From Tropicimonas aquimaris (GTDB lineage Bacteria; Pseudomonadota; Alphaproteobacteria; Rhodobacterales; Rhodobacteraceae): 64,000 nucleotides of DNA. The stretch covers positions 123,756 to 187,755 of the forward strand of contig NZ_JBHTJT010000021.1 of NCBI RefSeq assembly GCF_042676185.1, given 5' to 3'. The notes below the pieces were generated by a model. The model was not told the origin of the DNA. It saw nothing but the letters and a program-made list of their open reading frames with translations, and did not search any database. Of this stretch, positions 19,301-27,991 are shown piece after piece; position 1 is the stretch's first letter; every line of letters begins with the position of its first letter. Position numbers and translations under genes: made by a program.

Positions 19301-21690
19301 CCGACCAGATCCCCCAGACCCCGGTGAAGCCGGCCAAGCGCAGCCTGCTCGACCGGGTGTCCATCGTCTGGGTCATCCCCATCGTTGCCTTGGCGATCGC
19401 GCTCGGCATTGCCTGGAACAGCCTGCAGAACCGCGGCGCGCTGATCGAGATCGCCTTTGCCGACGCCTCGGGCATCGTCGCCGAACAGACCCACCTGCGG
19501 TATCGCGAGGTCTCTGTCGGCGTCGTCGAGGAGGTGACCTTCACCGAGGATCTCAGCGCCGTTGTCGCACATGTCCGGCTCGACAAGGAAGTGGAGCCCT
19601 ACGTCGATTCCGGCGCGGTCTTCTGGGTGGTCGAACCGGAGGTCTCGGCCCGCGGCATCTCGGGGCTCAACACCGTGCTGAGCGGTGTCTATATCGAGGG
19701 CAGCTGGGACGGCGTTCCCGGAGGGTTGGAGAAGCACTTCACCGGTCTCGAGCAGCGCCCGGTGTCCCGCCCGGACGAAGAGGGCCGGCGGATCGTGTTG
19801 ACGACCAACACCGGCAAGGGCCTGAGCGAGGGCACTCCCATCCTCTACAAGGGGCTGGAAGTCGGCCGCGTCGGCCGCCCGCAGCTTTCCTCCGACGGGG
19901 TGACGATCACCGCAGAGGCCTTTGTAGCCGCGCCTCATGACCAGCTCCTGACCAGCCGCAGCCGTTTCTGGGATGCCTCGGGATTCTCGTTCAATCTCGG
20001 CGCAGGCGGTGCGTCGGTGGATGTCGAGAGCATCTCGGCGCTGATCTCAGGCGGCATCAGCTTCGAGACCGTCGTGTCGGGCGGGGCCCCCGTGGCCGAC
20101 GGCGCGCGCTTCGCGGTCTTCGGCAACCAGGACGACGCCCGCACCAGCCTGTTCGACGGGACGACCGCTGACGGCGGCACCCTGGAGATCGCGATGGTCT
20201 TCGAGGAGAACGTCAACGGGCTTACCGTCGGGGCGCCGGTGACCCTGCGCGGGCTCGAGATCGGCGAAGTCGTCGGGCTGACCGGGAGGGTCGATCCGGA
20301 ACAGTTCGGCGACGACCGCGTCCGGCTCGTCGTGGTCCTGGCGATCGAACTGGAGCAACTCCAGCTGGGGCAGGATGCAACGGAGGAGGCGGATGTCCTG
20401 GATTTCTTCGAACAGGCTGTTTCCGAAGGTTGGCGGGCCCGGCTTTCAAAAGCGTCTCTGCTGACCGGGGGATTGAAGATCGAGATGCTGCAGATCCCCG
20501 ACGCCGCGCCCGCGACTTTCATGCGCGACGCGGAGCCATATCCGATCTTTCCGAGTGTGGAGGCGGATCTCACCGGCGTGACGGCATCGGCCGAAGGCCT
20601 GCTGAAGCGGGTCAACGAGTTGCCCATCGAGGAACTCCTGCAATCCGTCACGACCTTCATGGAAAATGCCGCCGCGCTCGTGTCGAGCGACGACATCCAG
20701 TCGCTGCCGGCCGAGGTGCGCGGCGTCGTGACCGACGTCAGGGGGGTGATCGGCTCCGAGGCGCTGAAGGAGCTGCCCGACCGTCTGACCGGCATCGCGG
20801 ACCAGATGATCGCCGTGCTTGACGATCTGCAGGAGCGTGAAGGCGTTGCCAAGCTGGTCGACGCGGTGGACAACGCCAGCGCCGCGGCGGCGAGTGTTGC
20901 CGATGCGGTGCAGGAAGTGCCTGCTCTTCTGGAGCGGATCGAAGGCGTGGCGGCGAAGGCCGAGGCGCTGGACCTGGAGGCGCTGCTGGCGCAGGCGACC
21001 GGGCTCGTGGAGAACGCAAACGGCATTCTCGGGACAGAGGCTGCCAAGGCTTTGCCCGCACAGCTGACGCAGGCCCTGGGAGAGGTCGAGAAAGCCGTCA
21101 CCGAGGCCACCTCGCTGATCGCGGAGTTCAACGAAGCCGATGCGGCGGCGCAGCTCAACGAGGCGATCGCCGCCGCGGGCCGCGCGGCCGACGGCGTGAG
21201 CGCCGCGGTCGAGGGCGTGCCGGCGCTCGTCGAGCAGATCGAGGCAGTGGCGGCCAAGGCCGAGGCGATGGAACTCGACGCGTTGGTGAACGAAGTGACC
21301 TCGCTGGTCGAGAGCGCCGAGGCGCTGATCGGGACCGAGGCCGCGCGGGCGCTGCCACAGAGCCTCAACGCGGCACTCGACGAGCTGGGCGCGGCGCTCG
21401 CCGAACTCCGGGAGGGCGGCACGGTGGAGAACGTCAATGCCACCCTGGCGTCGGCGCGCGAGGCGGCGAGCTCGGTGGCGCAGGTCACGGACGACCTGCC
21501 GGGGCTGGTACAGCAGGCCGAACAGGTGCTGCGCGAGGCCGAACTGGCCCTGGCGGGACTGTCGGACACCGGTGCGCTCAACCGCGACGCCCGCGAGGCA
21601 TTGCGCCAGGTTGCCCGCGCGGCGGATTCTGTGCGTTCGCTGGCCCGGATGCTGGAGCGCAAGCCGAACGCTCTGGTCACCGGCAAGTAG
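19297..21690 (+). CDS. pqiB: Intermembrane transport protein PqiB with repeat-extended tail
   Basis: A 797-residue MCE protein anchored by one N-terminal helix (about 22-42). Three MCE domains follow at about 45-145, 165-262 and 293-400. Such domains stack as rings forming a tunnel across the periplasm, and the C-terminal helices form a needle. E. coli PqiB has about 546 residues; here the tail from about 430 to 797 is much longer and contains a repeat of about 93-100 residues: GTEAAKALP at 579 and GTEAARALP at 679 (with GSEALKELP at 486), and VPALLERIEGVAAKAEA at 541 repeated at 641. The tail is rich in Ala and Glu and should be helical. Confidence 0.92.
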   Translation: MTDQIPQTPVKPAKRSLLDRVSIVWVIPIVALAIALGIAWNSLQNRGALIEIAFADASGIVAEQTHLRYREVSVGVVEEVTFTEDLSAVVAHVRLDKEVEPYVDSGAVFWVVEPEVSARGISGLNTVLSGVYIEGSWDGVPGGLEKHFTGLEQRPVSRPDEEGRRIVLTTNTGKGLSEGTPILYKGLEVGRVGRPQLSSDGVTITAEAFVAAPHDQLLTSRSRFWDASGFSFNLGAGGASVDVESISALISGGISFETVVSGGAPVADGARFAVFGNQDDARTSLFDGTTADGGTLEIAMVFEENVNGLTVGAPVTLRGLEIGEVVGLTGRVDPEQFGDDRVRLVVVLAIELEQLQLGQDATEEADVLDFFEQAVSEGWRARLSKASLLTGGLKIEMLQIPDAAPATFMRDAEPYPIFPSVEADLTGVTASAEGLLKRVNELPIEELLQSVTTFMENAAALVSSDDIQSLPAEVRGVVTDVRGVIGSEALKELPDRLTGIADQMIAVLDDLQEREGVAKLVDAVDNASAAAASVADAVQEVPALLERIEGVAAKAEALDLEALLAQATGLVENANGILGTEAAKALPAQLTQALGEVEKAVTEATSLIAEFNEADAAAQLNEAIAAAGRAADGVSAAVEGVPALVEQIEAVAAKAEAMELDALVNEVTSLVESAEALIGTEAARALPQSLNAALDELGAALAELREGGTVENVNATLASAREAASSVAQVTDDLPGLVQQAEQVLREAELALAGLSDTGALNRDAREALRQVARAADSVRSLARMLERKPNALVTGK

Positions 21691-21925
21691 GGCAGGGCTC
21701 CCGCCCGTCGTCACCGCATCGCAGATGCGGCTCCTCCCGTTGGGCCGGGCCGCGCGCAGGCCGCGCGCGGCGCATCCGGCGTGGATGTTTCGAAACAGGT
21801 GAAGCGGCGGCGCGGCTCAATTGGAGGTGAGTGCTCTGGCCTCGGTGGTGGTGGGCAAGCAGGCGAAGCCTGCCCGGCCCAACGGGATGAGATGCCGCTA
21901 GGCATCGAAGACGGGCGGGAGTACC
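21691..21925 (+). repeat. Large nested inverted-repeat element, copy c (contains 3'-end core)
   Basis: Begins right after the pqiB stop. Outer stem CTCCCGCCCGTC (21698-21709) pairs perfectly with 21910-21921, and CCCGTTGGGCCGGGC (21736-21750) pairs perfectly with 21872-21886. Between them lie a CCGCGCGC/GCGCGCGG hairpin (21750-21770), a degenerate GGATGTTT core (21774-21804) and a GCAGGC-GAA-GCCTGC hairpin (21859-21873). A second copy with the same architecture is at 25265-25498. No reading frame in it looks real. The remaining 130 bases before pqiC (21926-22057) show nothing recognisable. Confidence 0.8.
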
Positions 21926-22057
21926 CCTTCGCAGGTTGCCTATCCCGGGGGATGGGTAGGTGTCTCCCCGATTGATTGTGCCGACGCAGCATCTTGCCGC
22001 CATCCGTCGCGCCGCTATGCTGCGCCGAACAAAAGAACTCAGACCGATCGGACAGTC

Positions 22058-22615
22058 ATGCGCCTCGTGCTTCCCGCTCTCGCCTTTTCGCTGTTGTTGA
22101 CGGCATGCAGCGCCCCTCCTGTCCGGTATGCCGCGGCGCCGGTCGCCTCGGGGGATCGCATCGGTATATCTGTCTCCCAACTGGAGGTGCGGGAGGTGTC
22201 GCTGCCGACTTACGCCCAGTCCGAGGAGATCTGGCGCGAAGCGGAGGGAGGCGCGCTCGAGGCGGATTCCTCGGCGCTCTGGGCCGACGATCCCGCGCGC
22301 GGGGTGACAATGGAGCTCAGCCAGCATCTCGCCGCCTTCACCGGCGCGCGGGTGGCGGCCGAGCCCTGGCCCTTCGAGGACCTGCCGCAGGCGCGGCTGA
22401 TCGTGCGCGTCAGCGAGATGGTCGCCGGCGCCGATGGCCGCTTCCGGCTTTCGGGGCAGTACTTCGTTTCGCGGCTCTCCGCCGGGCGCGACTACTCAGG
22501 CACGTTCAACGTCAGCGCGCCCATCGCGCCCGACAGCGGGTCGTCCGGCATTGCCGCGGCGCGGGCCGTCGCCGTGCGCGACCTGGCGCGGCAGATCGCG
22601 TCCCGCGGGATCTAG
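22058..22615 (+). CDS. pqiC: PqiC family lipoprotein
   Basis: A 185-residue outer-membrane-type lipoprotein. The signal peptide ends in the lipobox LTAC with Cys17 as the lipidated residue. The body matches the ABC-type transport auxiliary lipoprotein (PqiC/YmbA) domain, with the RLSGQYFVSR segment near residue 130. PqiC caps the PqiB needle at the outer membrane. It lies 367 bases after pqiB, separated by the repeat element, so it may have its own promoter or be expressed at lower level. Confidence 0.83.
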   Translation: MRLVLPALAFSLLLTACSAPPVRYAAAPVASGDRIGISVSQLEVREVSLPTYAQSEEIWREAEGGALEADSSALWADDPARGVTMELSQHLAAFTGARVAAEPWPFEDLPQARLIVRVSEMVAGADGRFRLSGQYFVSRLSAGRDYSGTFNVSAPIAPDSGSSGIAAARAVAVRDLARQIASRGI

Positions 22616-22665
22616 GTCAGGGGCCCGGCGCCTGAGCCGTGAACGGCGCGGCGCCGGTCCTTGGC

Positions 22666-23676
22666 TCAGGCCGGCCGACCGAACAGGCGCAGCCGGCTGA
22701 CCCCGCCATCGGGGTGGATGTTGAAGCGCACGTGGGTCACCGGGCCGAGCGCTTCCAGCCCTTCGCGGAAGTCGTGAATCGCGTCGGGGCCGAGCTTGCG
22801 CTCCGGCAGCAAGGTTTTCCAGAACATCGAATCGGTGACCAGCGCATCGGTCAGCCCGTCGCCGAAGTTCAGCATGTCCGCCGCCTGAAGCGAGCAGCGG
22901 TCGGGGTAGTTGCCCTTGAAATGCGCCGTGTCGACCTCGATCCGTTCGACGACGCCACGCGCCCCGAGCGCGATCACCATCCAGTCGTACCCCGGTTCGC
23001 GCCGACGGCGGGTTTCCCAGCCGTCGCCCATGTTGGTGCCGCGCCCGGGCGCGAGCAGGCGGTTGTAGTCGCCATAATGTGCGTCCGACATCGCCAGGAT
23101 GCGGCCGCCGTTCAGCGAAGCGGCAAGGTCGATGTCCTGCCCGTCATGCGTCGGGTCGAGTTCCGGCACGCCGAAGACGCGCAGCCGCGCCACGCCGCCG
23201 TCAGGATAGATGTGAATCCGGATGTGGGTCCAGCTTTCGAAGCTTTCGCAGCGGAAGAAGTGATGTCCGTCCGGCCCGAGCGCCCGGTGCGGCAGGATCT
23301 GCGCCCAGCTGGTCTCCTCGGTGACCTCGCGGGTACTGGCGGCCTCGATCCGGCAGGCCGGGGCGTAGTTGCCGGTGAAATGCCGCGTGTCGACGTCGAA
23401 TCCAAGGATGCGGCCCGGTGCGGCGAGCTTGATCACCGCGTGGTCGTGGCCGCCATCGCGCCGCCGCTGCGTCTCCCAGCCGTCCATCCACTTGCCATGG
23501 TCATCGAACTTGCCCTCGATGAAGACCGGCTCGCCGTCGGCCAGCATGCGTTCCAGCGGCGCGAAGAACTCGTTGGTGGAGGATAGTCCGCGCGCGCCGA
23601 GACCGGCGGACGCGAGGTTGATGCCGGTCCGGGCGTAGAGCGGAACGTCGGCGTTGAGGGATTCGATCGTGGGCAT
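22666..23676 (-). CDS. alc: Allantoicase
   Basis: A 336-residue cytoplasmic enzyme that hydrolyses allantoate to ureidoglycolate and urea in purine breakdown. Two homologous jelly-roll domains are visible: each has a DGWETxRRR block (about residues 49 and 213), a D(V/T)(D/A)HF(T/K)GNY block and an IxPDGGV(A/S)RLR block. Length is normal. The gene is divergent from the urate oxidase gene, which acts earlier in the same pathway. The ribosome site at the ATG (23676) is weak (GAAAGA). Confidence 0.95.
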   Translation of the reverse strand: MPTIESLNADVPLYARTGINLASAGLGARGLSSTNEFFAPLERMLADGEPVFIEGKFDDHGKWMDGWETQRRRDGGHDHAVIKLAAPGRILGFDVDTRHFTGNYAPACRIEAASTREVTEETSWAQILPHRALGPDGHHFFRCESFESWTHIRIHIYPDGGVARLRVFGVPELDPTHDGQDIDLAASLNGGRILAMSDAHYGDYNRLLAPGRGTNMGDGWETRRRREPGYDWMVIALGARGVVERIEVDTAHFKGNYPDRCSLQAADMLNFGDGLTDALVTDSMFWKTLLPERKLGPDAIHDFREGLEALGPVTHVRFNIHPDGGVSRLRLFGRPA

Positions 23677-24007
23677 CGGGGTGTCTTTCGGTCGTTTGCG
23701 GGGCCGGTCCGGCAGGTTCCGCCCCTGTGCCTCGGGGGCCATTCGTGGCTTCGGAGGGACGTCGGGGCCGAACGGTATCGTTGCGGTCTGGTTGTCGGAT
23801 GTTCTGGCCCGCGGCTGCAGGCAAGACAAGAGGCCGCGCGACGGATGTGGGCGCGCTGCCGGGAGTTCGCACCGCCGCCGCGTGGTGCGCCCAATTCCTA
23901 GTCGAATGCCGAACGATCGCGCAACAGGCAATGCGAAGAGGCGGTTTCGGTTTGATATCGGGGCGGGTTTGCTGAACTCTTCGTCAGACAGGATCTGGAG
24001 GCGCATT
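23677..24007. other. Divergent alc-puuD intergenic region
   Basis: A 331-base gene-free stretch that must hold promoters for both purine genes. The only promoter-like feature I see is TTGATA around 23952 on the plus strand, with a poor -10. GGAGG at 23996-24000 is the ribosome site for puuD. No clear palindrome for a known purine regulator was found. Confidence 0.5.
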
Positions 24008-25249
24008 TTGGTTGAAACGACTTTTCTCATGGCCTGGGCGGAACTTGCCGTTCGCTGGCTGCATGTGATCGCGGGCATCGCCTGGATCGGGTCATCCTTC
24101 TATTTCATCGCGCTCGACCTCGGGTTGAGGAAGGCGCCGGACATGCCGGAGGGCGTGGGCGGCGAGGAATGGCAGGTGCACGGCGGCGGTTTCTATCACC
24201 TCCAGAAATACATGGTCGCCCCGGCGCGGCTGCCCGCGCACCTGATCTGGTTCAAGTGGGAGAGCTACACGACCTGGCTCAGCGGATTCGCGATGCTGAT
24301 CCTCGTCTATTACCTCGGCGCAGACCTGTTCCTGGTCGATCCGGAGGTGCTCGATATGCCCTCCTGGCTCGCGATCCTTATCTCGGTGGCCTCGCTCGGC
24401 CTGGGCTGGGTGGCCTACGACCGGATCTGCAAGTCACCCTTCGGCGAGGACAACACCAAGCTGATGCTCCTGCTCTACCTGATCCTCGTGGTCATGGCCT
24501 TCGCTTATACCCACGTCTTTTCGGGGCGGGCGGCGATGCTGCATCTCGGCGCGATCACGGCCACGGTGATGTCGGCCAACGTGTTCTTCATCATCATCCC
24601 GAACCAAAAGATCGTGGTGGAGGATCTGAAGGCCGGGCGCGTGCCGGATGCGAAATACGGGAAGATCGCCAAGCAGCGCTCGACCCATAACAATTACCTG
24701 ACGCTGCCGGTGCTGTTCCTGATGCTGTCCAACCATTATCCACTGGCCTTCGCGAGCGAGTGGAATTGGGTGATCGCCAGCCTTGTCTTCCTGATGGGGG
24801 TGACGATCCGGCACTATTTCAACTCGTTCCACGCCAGCGACTTCCCCAAGAAGGGCCCGCTCTGGACTTGGGGCGCGACGGCGCTGCTCTTTGCCGCGAT
24901 TGTCTGGCTCTCGATGGCGCCGATCTATGGCGAGGATGGCGGCTGGGAAGAGAGCGCGCTCAGCCCGACCCAGCAGCGGTTCGTGGAGGCCGAGGGCTTT
25001 GCCGAGGTCTACGACATCGTGCAGGGCAACTGTTCGATGTGCCATGCGCCGGAACCAGTGTGGGAGGGCATTCCGGTCACGCCACGCGGCGTGAAGCTGG
25101 TGACCGAGAGCGACGTGGCGCGGCACGCGACGGAGATCTACCTGCAATCTGGCGTGACACGCGCAATGCCGCCGGGACGCGCCTCCTTCATGGAACCGGC
25201 CGACCGGGCCACGGTTGTCCGCTGGTACGAGGCCGGGCTTCAGGGCTGA
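24008..25249 (+). CDS. puuD: Urate hydroxylase PuuD (membrane-bound urate oxidase with cytochrome c domain)
   Basis: About 413 residues. The N-terminal two thirds hold eight or so hydrophobic helices starting with the family motif RWLHVIAGIAWIGSSFYF. The C-terminal 90 residues form a cytochrome c domain with heme motif CSMCH and a methionine-containing segment (TRAMPPG). PuuD oxidises urate to 5-hydroxyisourate and passes electrons to the respiratory chain instead of making hydrogen peroxide. I chose the TTG at 24008 because GGAGG lies 7 bases upstream; the ATG at 24029 also fits the family N-terminus but lacks a good ribosome site. Confidence 0.93.
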   Translation: MVETTFLMAWAELAVRWLHVIAGIAWIGSSFYFIALDLGLRKAPDMPEGVGGEEWQVHGGGFYHLQKYMVAPARLPAHLIWFKWESYTTWLSGFAMLILVYYLGADLFLVDPEVLDMPSWLAILISVASLGLGWVAYDRICKSPFGEDNTKLMLLLYLILVVMAFAYTHVFSGRAAMLHLGAITATVMSANVFFIIIPNQKIVVEDLKAGRVPDAKYGKIAKQRSTHNNYLTLPVLFLMLSNHYPLAFASEWNWVIASLVFLMGVTIRHYFNSFHASDFPKKGPLWTWGATALLFAAIVWLSMAPIYGEDGGWEESALSPTQQRFVEAEGFAEVYDIVQGNCSMCHAPEPVWEGIPVTPRGVKLVTESDVARHATEIYLQSGVTRAMPPGRASFMEPADRATVVRWYEAGLQG

Positions 25250-25264
25250 AGTCGTTTTGGCGAG

Positions 25265-25498
25265 GGGCAGAGGCTCCCGCCCGTCGTCAGCGCATCCAAG
25301 TTGCGCCTCCTCCCGTTGGGCCGGGCCGCGCGCGCCGCGCGCGGTGCCTCCGGCGGGGATATTTCAAACAGGTGAAGGTGGCCGCGGCGCACGGATGGTC
25401 GAGCTTGCTGAGGTCGCTTCAGGGAGTGCATGCAGGCGAAGCCTGCCCGGCCCAACGGGATGAGATGCCGCAAGGCATGGAAGACAGGCGGGAGCGCT
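25265..25498 (+). repeat. Large nested inverted-repeat element, copy d (contains 3'-end core)
   Basis: Lies between the convergent puuD and acyltransferase genes. Stem CTCCCGCCCGTC (25274-25285) pairs with 25483-25494 with one mismatch; CCCGTTGGGCCGGGC (25312-25326) pairs perfectly with 25445-25459. Inside are a CCGCGCGC/GCGCGCGG hairpin (25326-25344), the core GCCTCCGGCGGGGATATTT (25346-25364) and GCAGGC-GAA-GCCTGC (25432-25446). Order and spacing match copy c; the stem segments are nearly identical while the 60 bases between core and right arm differ. Confidence 0.8.
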
Positions 25499-25513
25499 CC
25501 GCCGCAGGTCCTG

Positions 25514-26239
25514 TCAGGGGAGTGGCGTGAAGCCTGCGTCCGCCATCAGGCGGTTCGAAGCGGTCTCGACCACCGTTTCCAACCGCTTCATAAACTCGGC
25601 CTGGGGAAGGCCGGGGCCGATCGGGTCGAGGAATTCGACCACCGCGAGACCGGGTTTGCGACCGATCCCGGTGCGCGGCCAGAAGACGCCCACATTGGTG
25701 GCGGCTGGGACACAACCTTGTTCCAACTCTTCGTACAGGATACCCGCGCCGATCTTGTAGGGCTTGTCGACGCCCGGAGCGACCCGTGTCCCTTGCGGAT
25801 AGATGATCAACTGGCCGGGTATGGCCCGTCCGGCCGCGACCCCCTTCTTCATCTGGCGGATTGCCTCTGTGCGCCGGCCGCGATCCACCGGAACGCAGCC
25901 GATCCATTTCGCGTACCAGCCGACGATCGGCACCCATTGCAGCTCGCGTTTCATGATGAATTTCGGCCGCGGCACCTCGGAGACGATCAGGATGATGTCG
26001 AGGAAGGACTGGTGCTTGGAGGCGATCAGGCATTCCTGCGTCGGCACCTCTCCCCGCACCTCGGTGCGCAGGCCGACCATCCAGGCGGCGCTCCAGCGGA
26101 CCCAGCGGCACCAGGTGCGGCAGGCGGTGTAGGCGAGCGGCCGGTGGACGAGCACGAAGGGCGTGAAGGCAAGGGCCATCACGGCCATCATCAGGTAGAT
26201 CTGGCCCACGAAGATGAGCGAACGCAGGTACTGGATCAT
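25514..26239 (-). CDS. Lysophospholipid acyltransferase family protein (PlsC-like)
   Basis: A 241-residue membrane protein with one or two N-terminal helices and the acyltransferase motifs: block I KHQSFLD (HX4D) near residue 76, block II around GCVPVDRGRR, and block III YPQGTR near residue 150. It probably makes phosphatidic acid from lysophosphatidic acid at the inner membrane. The ATG at 26239 begins one base after the ftsX stop, so it is likely co-transcribed with ftsEX. Confidence 0.87.
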   Translation of the reverse strand: MIQYLRSLIFVGQIYLMMAVMALAFTPFVLVHRPLAYTACRTWCRWVRWSAAWMVGLRTEVRGEVPTQECLIASKHQSFLDIILIVSEVPRPKFIMKRELQWVPIVGWYAKWIGCVPVDRGRRTEAIRQMKKGVAAGRAIPGQLIIYPQGTRVAPGVDKPYKIGAGILYEELEQGCVPAATNVGVFWPRTGIGRKPGLAVVEFLDPIGPGLPQAEFMKRLETVVETASNRLMADAGFTPLP

Positions 26240-26240
26240 G

Positions 26241-27143
26241 TCAGGGTGTCTCCCGCAATTGCCGGAAGGCGGCGAAGCGCGTGGCGGCGAAGGCGACCAG
26301 CGCCACGATAGGGGGCACGAGCAACGGCAGCCCCCACTGCGGCCCAACGAAGCCCAAGCCGGTGAGGAAGCCGCCGGCCGCGTCGGCTCGGGGCAGGGCG
26401 GCGATGGCGAGAATGCCGAGCAGGCTGCCGGCCAGCGCGCCCATCAGCGCCCTCAAGGTGTAGCGCCGAACGAAGGCTCGGGCGATGTAGGTGTCAAGCG
26501 CGCCGACGAGGCGCAGCGCGGCGATCACCCGGGCATTGGCGGCGAGCGCGGCCTGGGCCGCCAGCGTGATCATCGCCGCCGTGGCAGCCGAGATCAGCAG
26601 CAGCGACAGAAGCCCGAGCGTGCGCAGCCGGTTGGCGGCGCGGACCAGCGGCTCGCGCCATTGGGTGTGGTCGTCGAACAGCGCCCCGGGTGCCTCGCCG
26701 GCGAGGCGGGCGCGCAGGCCGGTGGTGTCGATGCCTTCCGAGGTTTCAACGACTTCGATCAGCGTCGGGATCCGCAGCCGTTCGATCGGCAGGTCGGGAC
26801 CGAACCAGGGCTCGAGCAGGGCGCGTCGCTCGGCATCGGATAGGGGGCGGGCCTCGGCCACGCCCGGCGTCGTGCGAAGAACTTCCAGCGCCGCGGTGAG
26901 CTGGGCCTCGACCTGGCCAGCAGGCGCCGAGATCCGTACCGTCGCCGTCCGGGCCAGCGCTTCCGACCAGCGGGTCGCCAGCCGGTCGGTGGCGAGCGAA
27001 AGGGCGAGAGCAAACACGGCGAGGAACGCCATGGCGGCCGAGGTAAAGACGGTGAGCCGGGCGGTGAAGCCGGTGGGCGGCACGACGCGGTCGGCGCCGA
27101 ACCGGCCGGTCACCAGGGCGAGAAGGTCGGCAAGGCGGTTCAC
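26241..27143 (-). CDS. ftsX: Cell division protein FtsX
   Basis: A 300-residue inner-membrane protein: a cytoplasmic N-terminus, one helix at about 30-50, a periplasmic domain at about 55-155, then three helices. With FtsE it forms an ABC-type complex that controls septal wall hydrolysis. The start overlaps the ftsE stop by 4 bases. The sequence is diverged from enterobacterial FtsX, as usual in Rhodobacterales, but position after ftsE and topology support the call. Confidence 0.86.
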   Translation of the reverse strand: MNRLADLLALVTGRFGADRVVPPTGFTARLTVFTSAAMAFLAVFALALSLATDRLATRWSEALARTATVRISAPAGQVEAQLTAALEVLRTTPGVAEARPLSDAERRALLEPWFGPDLPIERLRIPTLIEVVETSEGIDTTGLRARLAGEAPGALFDDHTQWREPLVRAANRLRTLGLLSLLLISAATAAMITLAAQAALAANARVIAALRLVGALDTYIARAFVRRYTLRALMGALAGSLLGILAIAALPRADAAGGFLTGLGFVGPQWGLPLLVPPIVALVAFAATRFAAFRQLRETP

Positions 27144-27817
27144 AGGTCCGCCCCCGCCAGGTGAAGCCCGCGATTGGCGATCCGCAGCACCCGCGCCGGC
27201 ACCTGGGACTTGGCGGCGCGGATCAGGTTCAGGTCGTGCGTCGCAACCAGCACAGTCTTGCCGAGGCGGTTGAGCTCCACCAGCAGCTGCAGCAGCCTGA
27301 GCGACATCTCCCAGTCGACGTTGCCGGTCGGCTCGTCGGCCAGCAGCAGTTCCGGGTCCATGATCACGGCGCGGGCCAGCGCGGCCCGCTGACGTTCGCC
27401 GCCCGACAGCTCCGGCGGGGTCGCGCCGGCGCGCGCGGCCAGCCCGACCCAGCCCATCAGGTCGCGGATGTTGCCGGCCTCGGCTTCCGGATCGCGGCCC
27501 GCGACGGTGAGCGGCAGCGCGAGGTTCTCGGTCAGCGGCAGGTGGTCGAGGAACTGGCAGTCCTGGTGCACGACGCCGATCCGGCGGCGCGTACGGGCGA
27601 TGTCGTCCCGGCTCATGCTGCGCACCTCGCGGCCGAAGACATCGAGTTGTCCGCTGCTGGGCATCAGCTCCATGTAGCAGAGCTTGAGCAGCGTCGACTT
27701 TCCGGCTCCGGAGGGGCCGGTGAGAAAGTGGAACGAGCCCGGCGCCAGATGCAGCGAGACATCCCGCAGGAGGGCGTCGCTGCCGTAGGAATAGGCGACG
27801 TTCTGGAAGTCGATCAC
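27140..27817 (-). CDS. ftsE: Cell division ATP-binding protein FtsE
   Basis: A 225-residue ATPase with Walker A GPSGAGKST (34-42), signature LSGGERQR and Walker B LLLADEPTGNVD. The GTG start at 27817 (VIDFQNVAYSYG) fits the family and has AGGGA about 9 bases upstream; upstream in-frame sequence is not coding. It partners FtsX to couple ATP hydrolysis to peptidoglycan hydrolase activation at the division site. A zinc-ribbon gene is transcribed divergently, 174 bases away. Confidence 0.93.
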   Translation of the reverse strand: MIDFQNVAYSYGSDALLRDVSLHLAPGSFHFLTGPSGAGKSTLLKLCYMELMPSSGQLDVFGREVRSMSRDDIARTRRRIGVVHQDCQFLDHLPLTENLALPLTVAGRDPEAEAGNIRDLMGWVGLAARAGATPPELSGGERQRAALARAVIMDPELLLADEPTGNVDWEMSLRLLQLLVELNRLGKTVLVATHDLNLIRAAKSQVPARVLRIANRGLHLAGADL

Positions 27818-27991
27818 GCGTGGGGTTTCCCTGCCATTTGTGCCCGTTCTGCCCGAGGCGGGAAGCGGTTTCAACGGGTCGCAGCCAGCAATGGGCTGCA
27901 TTGGCTTTGAGTTTTCACTTGCCGCTGCTACAAAACCGCAAAACAACACCTTAGACGGGCGGCGGTTTTTTGCCCGGGTCGAGAGGACGCC

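Noticed and set aside
21711..21992. Short minus-strand reading frame across the large repeat
   Set aside because: The frame is created by the inverted repeat; a similar frame appears in the second copy, but neither has a ribosome site.
25306..25314. CCTCCTCCC motif resembling the loop of the cuckoo/CcsR small RNAs of Rhodobacterales
   Set aside because: Those RNAs carry the motif twice in two loops; here it is single and partly inside a paired arm.
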